Of a stretch of DNA of 64,000 bases, positions 1 through 10,200 are shown one piece after another (position 1 is the first letter of the stretch; each line of letters opens with the position of its first letter). The notes under the pieces are model-generated. The model was not told where the DNA came from. It ran no database searches and saw nothing but the letters and a program-made list of their open reading frames with translations. Location: contig NC_080571.1 in the NCBI RefSeq assembly GCF_030247185.1, positions 106,971,128 through 107,035,127 on the forward strand, given 5' to 3'. Source of the DNA: Malaya genurostris (lineage: Eukaryota > Arthropoda > Insecta > Diptera > Culicidae). The position numbers were made by a program, and so were the translations under genes.

Positions 1-860
1 GTTGGCAACACTTTTATACACATTCTGTCAAATTTTGACGCATATCGTACGATTAGTTTCTGTTTGGCGTCTATACAAAGAAGTTGAAAAATTTTCGTGT
101 GGCGAATTTTATAATGGATGAAAATTTAGAACAACGTGCGTGCATCAAATTTGGTGTTGCAAATGGATTTAAGTGTTCCGAAACGTTGAAAATGTTAGAA
201 AAGGCCTTTGGTGAATCGTGTCTAGGAAAAACACAGGCATACGAGTGGTATAAACGCTTCAAAGGTGGTCGTACAAGCTTGGATCATGATGATGATCCCT
301 GGCCGCCCAACAACATCTGTTACTGAAGAAAACATTGAATCGGCGAAGCAAATCGTGTTGCAAAATCGTCCTGTACCGATTAGAGAGATTGCTGTGTTGT
401 TGGGCATCTCTTATAGATCAGCCGAACACATTTTAACTGATGTTTTGGGTTTAAAACGCGTCGCTTCTCGGCTGGTGCCAAAAAAGCTGAATTTCATTCA
501 AATGCGCCGGCTCACACAGCGTTGGTTGTGTCGCAGTTTTTGGCCAAAAACTCAACCAAGCACCGTACTCTCCAGATTTGGCCCCGTGTGACTTTTTCCT
601 CTTCCCCAGACTCAAATCGACATTGCGGGGAACGCGTTTTGAGACCATAGAGACCATAAAAGAGAATACGCTGCGTGAACTAAAGGCTATACCTTCGGCG
701 GCCTTTAAAACTTGTATGGAAAATTGGATCAAGCGTTGGCATGCATGTATTGCCGCAGGAGGAGAGTACTTTGAAGGCGATAATAAAGAAATTTATTAAA
801 AATTGAAATTTTGCGTTTTTTAATAAAATTCCGGTTCTTTTTTGATCATATTAGGTATTA
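1..860 (+). pseudogene. Mariner transposase remnant with the catalytic core deleted
   Basis: Broken mariner (IS630-Tc1-mariner, DD34D type) whose left end probably lies outside the window. An ATG at 114 opens an N-terminal HTH region (ENLEQRACIKFGVANG..., then WYKRFKGGR), and a 1-nt frameshift near 297 moves it into a second frame (GRPTTS, then a second HTH ending VPKKLNFIQ). At about 500 the sequence jumps straight to NAPAHTALVVSQFLAK, removing the first catalytic Asp, the Asp of the HDNAP motif and some 150 residues between. A further small deletion near 557 leads to APYSPDLAPCDFFLFP, the third-Asp region, and the protein ends at 799 (EYFEGDNKEIY). An A/T-rich tail to about 860 resembles mariner terminal sequence. 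It cannot encode active transposase. Seen: frames and motifs. Inferred: element limits. Confidence 0.85.
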
Positions 861-1879
861 GGTTTTTTATCCTCACTGCTAACCTCAATTGCCAGCTCAG
901 CAGTACTGTTTGTAACAATAATTTTTGTTTGTTTGTCTGTTGACAGACGAATGAAACCGTTCACGGTCCATCTCGTCTAAGTAGAGTTCAAAAATATTTT
1001 TTGACTATTTGATTCGGTTTGTTTTACAGATTTATTAAATGATAGTGGCTAGCTGCGAAGTGTAAAGATGATTATTCGAGATGTGTTTCTCGAATTTTTC
1101 AAGCTTGTTTGTAAACAGTACCGATGGACTGTCAAGGATGAAAGTTCATTTGTGACATCACGACAAAAGTTGTAATACTTATAAATATCTGCTTATTCTA
1201 TGGTAAAGGGGTTTGGGAAAACTTTTCCTGAACTAACAGCCAAACTGCTGCTGACAGGTTCGGCAATAATAGACAGTTCGCCAATTTAAGATTGCCGTAA
1301 TTATACATTTTTCCGAGACAATTACCGAGATTATATGACTCTGAATTTTAATCTAAGTTTGTGAAAATCGGTTTAGCCATCTTTGAGAAATCGAGAATTC
1401 CATTTTTCGTTTTGCCTTTCTCTTACAAAAAGGCAATGTAATCACTGTGTAACCTACTTTTGAACCGAGGGCCGAGTATCATATTACATTCGAATCAGTT
1501 CGTTGAGATCGCAAATATTTGTGTGAGACTAAAATAATATTCATTCGAGGCTAAGTTTGTAAAAATTGGATATGTCATCTTTACGATAATGAAATGAATT
1601 CATTTCTGTAGTTTTTGATAGCAACGTTTGGAGACAGACTCATAAAGACACTGATGAGAAACGCAAAAACCGTTTCGAAATACCGGTATCTGGTCGTTCA
1701 CTATTACGTTAGTATCATAACGAAATAGTTTTGTTTTCATAGTGGAATCCAAAGGAACCTATAATATCTTTCTTTAAGACGGTTTACGTTTGGAGGTTTT
1801 TGATTGCTACTTGCAGTCTCTGAATTTAATAGCCGGATCCAGCCAAAATGAGTTTGTGTAATCTTCAACTCACAAAATC
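861..1879. other. Non-coding stretch with a fragment of the dispersed repeat
   Basis: No gene is visible. Around 1330-1450 there is degenerate sequence of the dispersed family found across the window (AATCTAAGTTTGTGAAAATC, then a TTGCCTTTCTC end), and similar text recurs near 1545-1575. The remainder is A/T-rich with no motif I can name. Confidence 0.5.
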
Positions 1880-2830
1880 CCGTTTGTGTTGGTATCTCAT
1901 CCAATACAGTCGAAAATTGCTTGCGCTCGAGACAACAGAAACGAAGACATTACGATTTACAAAATCCTGAAACTTGGCCTTCAATTCAGTTTGCGCTGCA
2001 AAGCAAAGTTGAAATCTTGCTAAAAGATCGAATGCATCTAGACGTAAATGATGTATGTGAAATACAATTCAACAAGGCTTGTAACTAAGTGTATATTATG
2101 TTTAAGCGATGCAATTACTTTCGCTTCAGTTAACAACGAGGTGCACAGTGTCGAGTAGGTCAACGTTAAATACATGGTTGGCAGTGACATAAAAGTTTGA
2201 ATACATAACCTTCCCCTGCATTACATTCGAGAAAATATGGATAAATTCTTTCCGTCGAAAGGGAAGTGTAGTATTACATGTGAAAATACATACGAAAATT
2301 CCATCTAACGTTATTTATCGTCAGGGCCGAAGGCAACCTTTTAAATCGCTGGTTACCTACGAAAATCAGGCGAGTATATGTCAGTTTTGTGAACAACCCA
2401 CTCACTACGGTAAGCCCTGCACTGAAACTGCGAAAAAGATACCTTAGACTACGATTCAGCACCGGTGTATCTATTGAATCCAGTACTTTTGGTTCAGCAA
2501 ACAAAAATATTGCAATCACCGAACAGTCTTTTTCTGCTAAAGTGTCAACTACAGACATTGGGAAACAACACAAACGCTTTAACTATCATCGACTCGAACG
2601 CTTCAAACAGTACTACAGATGATCAAGAGACGCCCCAAAATAACGACCCCGAAAGCATCAAAAACCAAAAACTACAACGACGACGGAAAACTGGTAGAAG
2701 AAGCGATTTGCGAGCAAATGGTCCCCAGCCTATATTGAATAGGAATGAGAATAACTCTCCCTTGATAATACGGGTAGCAACAAGATCCAGCCAAAAGTTC
2801 AATTCTTGATTTTAATTACACATAATTTAA
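1880..2830 (+). mobile_element. ORF1-only retroelement, degenerate copy 1
   Basis: Oldest of four related copies in the window. It starts with the same leader as the others (GGTATCTCATCCAATACAGT), followed by recognisable ORF1 codons (ILLKDRMHLDVNDV...IQFNKACN) with many stops and indels. Near 2380-2425 it keeps the zinc-knuckle pattern CQFCEQPTHYGKPC (C-x2-C-x4-H-x4-C). The basic C-terminal stretch (VATRSSQKFNS) closes at 2809, and A/T-rich sequence follows without an ORF2. No convincing target-site duplication was found. It is more diverged than copies 2-4 and may belong to a different subfamily. Confidence 0.75.
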
Positions 2831-3835
2831 TACGATAAAGGGGCTCTGTTAGGGATAAAAAAACTAGCCACGCGAAGCTTCTTGTATGGTCTACACACCA
2901 AAAAAAAAGAATTTTACAGGTGACTTAATCTTTCATACGATGTAATTCATATAGACCTAATATGTCAAATGACGCAAAATCTCATTTGTAATGACTAAAT
3001 GTTAGATGAGCTTGAATTTTACTGGCTTTGACTGTAACTTGCGTTCTGCTAGCAGGTGCGGCTGTATGAATTCAAATGCACCTTTTACCAGCTAAGCAGA
3101 TGTATGCTTCTAGGGCTCGGTCGATTAACAAACGTACTTGCGATCCAATGATTCTCGGTTCAAGTCGGACGGTTGCTCTCAGTATTTTTTCTTTATTTCC
3201 ATGAATTTCATGTATGGAGTTTTAGACGCAATATTAAATGTTCTTCCACGTAAAATTGCGTGAGCTGCGACGCTCCATTTATGTGCATCTAATAAGATAA
3301 AAAATCACAGAGTTTTTTTAATGTGTGCAGTGTTCAACCCAAAAGTAAACGATTCAAGCAATCGAATCGAAAATTACTACTGTATTCGAGTTCTCATGCA
3401 AAAATCATCGTCCTGCGTCCTTCCCGTTTTTAGTATTTACTAGATTTGTACTAAAATAGATAAATGTGGAAACTACTATTATGCTCCACACACTTCGAAA
3501 AAACCCTGTGATTTTACATCTTATTAGATGCACATGAATGGAGCGTCGCAGTTCACGCAAATTTACGTGGAAAAACATTTAATGTTGTGTCTAAAATTCC
3601 ATGATATGAAATTCACTGTAATAAAAAAAATGAGCCCTGAAAGCGACCTTCGCGACTTGAACCGAGAATCATTGGATCACAAAGTACGTTTGTTAATCGA
3701 CTGAGCCACAGAAGCACACATCTGCTTAGCGGGTAAAAAGTGCATTTAAATGTATACAGTCAAACCTGCTAGCAGAATGCAAGTTACAGTCGAAACCAAT
3801 AATATTCATGCTAATCTAACATTAACCGTTGTGCA

Positions 3836-4996
3836 CTCGAAAAAAAAAACACCTTTAACCACCCGAATGGGTACCCGGGTACCCATTTTTTTAAATCGCT
3901 GTAAGTTGAGCATTTTTCAACCGATTGAAGTAATTTTAGCACTGTTGGATTCAGGAACTTAAGCTCTTTGGGATTGGTACCCATAAAGATGGACATGGTG
4001 CTCCTGGTTCCCAGGAACCCGGATATCCTAAATGAGTTCCGACATCGAGGCATTTATACACGGATTTCACGTATTTTTGTAATCTTATCTAAGAATTGCT
4101 ATATGAAATCAAGTGCTATGCTGAGTTGTTATGTTTATATATTTCAGGGGGCATCCGTTATGTACGTAACATAAAATTTTGAATTTTTCTACCACTCCTT
4201 TCCCCCTTTGTCGAGCATTTCTCAATCTTTTCACCATGTATTGTCACGTATTTTTGAAACCTCTCCCCCCTAAACGCGTGACGTACTTTATGTATGTTCC
4301 CTTATATACTTCACTTTCTTATCTTCAGTTTGAAAATTATTATGTACTTCAGGCCTATTGCGAGGAGCACGCAATACAATTTTTAATTCTGGCAACAAAC
4401 ATTTCGAAACATCACGAAGTTACTTCCCAAACAGTTTCGTTCTCATTTATATTTCCTTTTTTTTCGTTCTATGAGAGTAAGTCCAGAATAGGCCAACTAC
4501 CCTTTAGATGACGTCATTTTTCTACAAAAGGTTCATTTTGGTACGGCCTTTCTCAAATAGCTGGTTTGGAAAAGTTTCAAATTAGTAAATGACATTTATG
4601 GTGGAAAACACAAGTGTCGGAACATTCTACGGAAATCCGGATTAACGGGAACCAGAAGAACCTACTACAGCAATATACACGGCCATCGAAAAGTGGATAA
4701 ATTTCTGAATTTACCCGTACTGAAAAAATTCAAATCGGATGGAATTTGCCTTAGTTACAAGCATTTTTATTTGTGGGTACCCGGGTACCCATTCGGGTGT
4801 TTACGTAATAAAAAAAATTTGAGCCCCCCCATTCGACCCCCCTTACTGTAAAATGAAAAGTCAAAGCATGAGAAGTTATGGTCCAACTAGTTCTTGGAAT
4901 TGACCGAATTGCAGAATCTTAGTTTAAACCTAACTCAGAAATTTCTTATTTTGAAATTCGAAAAGGTACCCGGGTACCCATTCGAGTGCATAAGGG
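3836..4996. mobile_element. Non-autonomous piggyBac-like element flanked by TTAA
   Basis: A TTAA precedes the left end (3832-3835) and follows the right end (4997-5000). The terminal repeats begin CCGTTGTGCACTCG on the left and CCCTTATGCACTCG on the right strand. Inside both ends lies the palindrome GGTACCCGGGTACC next to CCCATTCGGGTG, and a third copy near 4777 makes a nested inner inverted repeat. TTAA flanks with ends starting CC are typical of piggyBac-type elements. No transposase is present: the ORFs inside are short and unrecognisable. This makes it a MITE-like derivative of about 1.16 kb. Family assignment is by inference. Confidence 0.65.
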
Positions 4997-5000
4997 TTAA

Positions 5001-5268
5001 GCATACCCTGTCAGCTTGGAGCGAAATCAATCTTCAGTTCAGCAACGCCATCGCGCGGTATCACATTCAACCTATCATGCCAATTGTATGGATGCGTAGT
5101 GCTGCTATTTTGGCGCGCACGAATTTGACATTTCTCTCCCTTACATACTTCTATGAGCGAGATTCGATACAGACTCGCCTGAGGGCGACATGCTCGCATA
5201 AAAGGATGTTGCCAATGATTTGTTCGGGAAATGTAAGAGCTGGATATCTTGTTAATATGATGTCTGCA
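5001..5268. repeat. Extra segment in the palindrome arm
   Basis: About 270 bp between the TTAA at 4997 and another TTAA at 5269. It has no counterpart in the left arm, so it arrived after the palindrome formed, either as a separate insertion or as part of a larger unit with the TTAA element. The 149-residue ORF that crosses it matches no domain I recognise. Confidence 0.5.
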
Positions 5269-5357
5269 TTAAGTCATTACAAATGGAATTTTTCGTCATT
5301 TGACAAATTGGGTCTTTATGAATTACATCGCATAGGGGTTTAAGTCACCTGTAAAAT

Positions 5358-5906
5358 TTAATTTTTTTTATGTGCACAGTTTATTGTGAAACTCTGGACA
5401 CATTCGTTAAACCACACTACACAGATAATATACTTGGCACTAAATTGAAAACCACTTGTTCACTGCTTCAGGAAACATAAAATATGACCATTATACTAAC
5501 CTAATAATTTGATAACCTAGAACACACCTAGAAAAAATCGTGTAAATTTATGAACCAGTAAATTTCATAACTTGTTACTGTATTTTCAAAGGCAGTTTAA
5601 CCAAAAGTGTTCTAACTCTACTGTAATCGATAAAAAAAAAGATCATCGCTACTGCACCGAAAAGCAGAAAATATGGAATAAATCTTTTTCATGAAAGTGA
5701 ACATACTGTTTTTCGCTCAATCTATCCTTTAACCGAATACATTGAACAGCAACCCTTACTACATCGCAACTTGAACATACACAACACGCCGGGAAATCGT
5801 CACTTATCAATAAGCGTTGAACCAATTTCGTCACCTATCAGACTAATTCACGCATAACTCGATACGGCAAAAAAAACTAATTCAGTTGCAGTTCAACCGC
5901 CTAAAG
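5358..5906. other. Upstream region of the GST gene
   Basis: About 550 bp of A/T-rich sequence between the palindrome and the GST start codon. No TATA box or other promoter element can be called with confidence. The antisense ORF at 5649-5834 has no recognisable content. Confidence 0.4.
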
Positions 5907-6680
5907 ATGCCGATCACGTTGTACTATTCTCCAATGAGTCCTCCGGCTCGTGCCGTTATTCTACTGATTAAGGAGCTCGGATTAAACGTTGAGGTAATGA
6001 TAATCTTTTAATACCATACCCAGATAGGTGATCTTCACTCCATATCTCCGGATAGATAAAAGCCATCGATGTTAGAGCTGGAGAGACTAGAACTGAGGAG
6101 TTCCTTCGGATGAATCCCGAGCACACCGTACCAACCATAGATGACAACGGGTTTTATCTATGGGAGTCCCGTGCCATATTGACCTACCTGATCGAAAAGT
6201 TCCACCCTGGACACGAACTTTATCCAAACATACCGAAAGAGAAGGCGCTAATTAATCGCGTCTTGCACCACGATTTATCGTTTTATGCAAAGATCTCAGC
6301 TGTTCTAGGTCAGGTTTTTCGAGGTCTGACATCGGTTGTAACTGACGAGATGAAAAATAGTGTCGTCAGTGCTTTGGGTGATCTCGAGCTGTTTTTAATT
6401 CGAAACGACTGGTTTGCAGGGGAAAAAGTGACAGTGGCTGATTTATCGCTACTACCAACGATAGCTACGTTAGTGGTTAGCGCCAACATCAAATCTAATC
6501 GTGTTCAAATTTTAATACTTTTTTTTTGTTCCACAGCACAGTGGAATCGATCTATCCCGATTTCCTCGGCTATTCGCATGGTATGACAACTGCAAGGCAT
6601 TAAAAGGCTACCAGGATGATCAAGTGGCGGCTCAGCAGTTTGGAAACTTTTTCAAATCTATGGTCAAGGAGGGACTGTGA
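5907..6680 (+). CDS. Glutathione S-transferase, delta-like, three exons
   Basis: Predicted cytosolic GST of 216 residues that conjugates glutathione to electrophiles; insect delta/epsilon GSTs act in xenobiotic and insecticide detoxification. Proposed exons are 5907-5993, 6056-6475 and 6537-6680, with 62- and 61-bp introns, both phase 0. The N-terminal thioredoxin fold reads ITLYYSPMSPPARAV (likely catalytic Ser in SPMS, residues 8-11). Glutathione-site residues are His52 and Val54-Pro55 (NPEHTVP) and Glu66-Ser67 (WESRAI). The C-terminal all-helical domain carries the VTVADLS box near residues 154-160 and ends KSMVKEGL. LWESRAI favours delta over epsilon class. A donor at 6503 would leave a 34-bp intron, which is implausibly short; the 6476 donor gives IATLV-HSGIDLSRFP, which fits delta GSTs without a gap. 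The gene is intact and convergent with the ZP gene. Confidence 0.9.
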
Positions 6681-7222
6681 TGTTATCACTGAAAAAACAA
6701 CTTGTACAACAAATGAATCGACATTACATGCATCAGTTGGTGAATGACTGATAAAAACATTATCAGTATGTTATGACTGATAAAGATTTACCTTTGTTTT
6801 TTTCATGTCGATACGTAGATATATTTTTAGGTGTGGAGTTTCTTTTTTTGGATAATCAACCTACAATCAGTCATACTTTCCTCATGCTTGTGTGATTCCT
6901 TCTTAAGGTAATTCAACGACGAAAATATCTCTAGGCTTAGAATATTTCGTTTTATTTACAACAACCAAAACAACAACAATTACTACGTTATGTTGGTTTT
7001 GCTTAGTATTATGTACAGTTCTGAAACATTTTCTGGTGAAACCACAATCACCATTGAGTATTCGACAAATAATTTTGATTCACCAGCATGCTTTCAATCG
7101 TCCATGTCATTGAACACAAGTCGTCACTCTAACGCTTTTTAGAGTATTTATACACCAGCTCAAAAGTGAAAGTTGTGGTTATTGAGAGTATTTTCAGATA
7201 TTGTCTACCAGGCCTCTAAAAA
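6681..7222. other. Convergent intergenic spacer
   Basis: 542 bp between the GST stop and the ZP-gene stop, holding both 3' untranslated regions. No repeat was recognised. A minus-strand AATAAA at 6951-6956 could serve the ZP gene. Confidence 0.5.
6951..6956 (-). terminator. Candidate poly(A) signal of the ZP gene
   Basis: TTTATT on the plus strand reads AATAAA on the minus strand, 267 bp past the stop codon at 7223. It is the first such hexamer I noticed downstream. The assignment rests on position only. Confidence 0.35.
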
Positions 7223-10200
7223 TTAGCGTGGAGCAAACTGGAATCCTTTGACGCTCAGTGTGATCGAAATTATTTCCTTGGCCGTTTCTGACAAGTCTCG
7301 TTTACTTCGCTCCAGTGCTATACTTCGTTCATCTTCTACGAAAACTTCTTCAACTGGAACAGGCTCTGCTTGTTCGGCTAGAGCATTAATTTCATTCAGT
7401 GTATTTTCGCTCAAATGACGAACGAGTCGCAATCCAGCTGGCAGTGGAGGAAGGTAGGTGGCAGGAGGATTGGTACTGCTAGGTCGGTACGGTTGAGGGC
7501 AGTTAGGATCCGTTGACCCTGGATAGCAAGATGAAGGAGTAGTGGTTGAGAAAGCCCTTGGACAGGCTGGATCTGGAGATCCTGGATAACACGACTGACG
7601 AGTAGTTGTGGTTGGCCGAGCGGTGGTTGGACATCGTGGGTCTGGTGATCCAGGATAACATCTGAGTGCTGGGATAGTTGGGGAAGTTGGACGAGGCGTT
7701 GTTGTGCAGCGCGGATCTGTAGATCCAGGATAACAACGTTGACCAGCTGTTGTGGTCGGAACCGGTCTGGGAGTGGTTGTCGGTGCTCGCGGTGTCGTTG
7801 GACAACGTGGATCATTCGATCCTGGATAACAGCGCAAAGCAGGCGTTGTAGATACCGGTCGTGGGCAACGTAGATCATTTGATCCTGGGTAGCAGTTCGG
7901 AGCCGCAGAAGTCGTAGGAACTGGTCGTTGAGTTGTAGTCACCGGTCTTGGAGCTGTTGGACATCGAGGATCTGTAGAACCTGGATAACATTTTGGAGCA
8001 GCCGTTGTACTTGGTGCCGGTCGAGGCGTCGTTGGGCATCTTGGGTCCGTTGAACCTTGGAAAAAATCATCAGTTTCAAATTCTCAAAAATATATTTCGA
8101 TGTGAATTACCAGGGAAGCAACGTAACGCAGGAGTTGTTGATACTGGTCGAGGACAACGAGAATCCAGCGAACCTGGATAACAATTAGGTTGAGCTGGTG
8201 ATGATGGAATCGATCTCGGTGTCGTCGGACACCTTGGATCAGAAGATCCTGAAAAATCGAATTATAGTTTAAATTAAATTTTATTCTATTATTTTTTATT
8301 TCATGCATCGTCAAACCTGGATAACATCGTGGTCCTGGAGTAGTTGTTGGTGCCGGACGAGGAGTAGTGCTTACGGGCCTAGGGCAAAGGGGGTTAGTGC
8401 TGCCCGGGTAGCAATTTGGTTTTGCAGTGGTTTGTACAGCACAACGAGAATCAGTAGAGCCTGGATAACATCTTGGAGCTGATGTAGTTTGTGGTTTTGA
8501 TACCGGTGGCAGGTACGTAGCAGCCTGCGTGGTTGCTCGAGGAGTTGTTGGACAACGAATATCCGGTGATCCCGGATAGCACCGCAGTGCTGGGGTTGTT
8601 TGCACTGGCCGGGTTGTTGTAGTTTGAGGAGCTGAAGTGGTAGTTGACACCGGTCTCGGAGTTGTGGGGCATCGTGGGTCATTAGAGCCAGGATAGCAGC
8701 GTAGAACAGGGGTGGTTGTCGGAGGCGACGCAGGGCAACGTACGTCGTTGGATCCTGGATAACACTTTGGAGCAGCAGTGGTCGTTGGTATTGAGCGTGG
8801 TGTAGTGGGACATCTTGGATCAGTGGATCCTGCAAACAGATTATCTTAGAAATTTTTTTCAATACTATCCGTCATATATTTCCTAACCTGGGTAGCATCG
8901 TGCAACAGGAGTTGTAGTTGGAACTGGTCTAGATGTTGTAGTGCATCGTATATCGGTTGAACCTGGATAACATCTAGCTGCTGGGGTTGTCGTCGGTTTT
9001 GGTGTCGACGGGCATCTAGGGTCAAATGACCCCGGATAGCAATTCGGACCTGCTGTAGTTGTAGGTACAGGCCGCTGTGTAGTCGTAGGACACCTTGGAT
9101 CGGTGCTACCCGGAAAACAGCGTGGGGCTGGCGGACTTGTTGGTCGAGGAGTTGTTTGAGGGCAACGAAGGTCTGGTGAACCTGGATAACACCGAGGTGC
9201 AGCAGTTGTCGGTGGAACTTTTGGACATCGCGGATCAGATGAACCTTAAAGAAAACAACCGTTACAAATGCACTGTGAATATATCCTAAAATTCAATTAT
9301 CACCTGGAAAGCATGACGGTGCTGCGGTAGTTGTAGGTTGTTGCGTCGGAGGAAGGTATGTTGGAGCTGATGTAGTTTGTGGACATCTAAGATCAGTTGA
9401 TCCTGGATAACAGCGAAGAGCTGGTGTTGTGGGTGAAGTCGGCCGTGGAGTAGTTGGACATCTTGGATCACTTGAACCTGTTAGAGTGCGGTTTAGAGTT
9501 ATACTTTTGAAATTGATTTTACAGTCCGTATACCTGGATAACAAGCCGGAGTGGTAGACGGTGTTGGTCTTGGTGTAGTGGGGCAACGTGGATCAGTCGA
9601 TCCTGGATAACATTTTGGAGCGGGACTGGTTTGTGGACACCTTGCATCTGTAGAACCTGGATAACAGAGAGGAGCTTGAGTACTAGTGGGCACGACAGGG
9701 CACCGAGGGTCACTCGATCCTATAACATGAACATTATTGCAACGCTATGTTATGTTGAGCATATAATAATGTACCTGGATAACATCTCGCAGCTGCAGTT
9801 GTTGAGGGCTGCGGTCGTAAAGTAGTTGTCTGAGGACAACGTGGATCACTACTACCAGGATAGCAACGTAATGGAGCAGGAGTTGTTGTTTGAGGGCATC
9901 TAATATCGGTTGAACCAGGGTAGCATCGCGGTGCTTGCGTTGTTGTTGGTGGTGTTGGACAACGGGGATCTGTTGAGCCTAATTAAATACTGTTCAGTAA
10001 AAAAGAAACATCAATCGAATCATACTATAATATTCACCTGGATAACATCTGGGAGCTGGGGTAGTTGTAGGAACAGTTCGCAAAGTGGTAGTTTGGGGAC
10101 ATCTTGGATCAGATGACCCTGGATAGCAACGTGGAGCTGCCGTTGTAGATGGTTGAGGGCACTGAGGATCGCTTGATCCTGGATAACATCGTGGAGCAGC

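Larger units (their letters stand above)
2911..5357. repeat. Large composite palindrome (foldback) with tRNA-like arms
   Basis: Left arm 2911-3330 and right arm 3487-5357 are inverted copies. The outer ends read TTTTACAGGTGACTTAA and, reversed, TTAAGTCACCTGTAAAAT. The inner ends read GCATCTAATAAGAT and ATCTTATTAGATGC. Each arm holds a tRNA-like segment with a B-box-like GGTTCAAGTC (3157-3166 plus; 3654-3663 minus). The arms would be about 420 and 438 bp, except that the right arm contains 1.43 kb of inserted DNA (3836-5268), including the TTAA element. An imperfect spacer of about 155 bp separates the arms. Confidence 0.75.

Noticed and set aside
4179..4511. 110-codon ORF inside the TTAA-flanked element as its transposase
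   Set aside because: Far shorter than a piggyBac transposase (over 500 residues) and without any recognisable DDD motif context.
6110..6586. GST as a single exon of 158 codons
   Set aside because: The frame omits the N-terminal active-site exon and reads through an intron; GT-AG junctions at 5994-6055 and 6476-6536 give a complete 216-residue GST.
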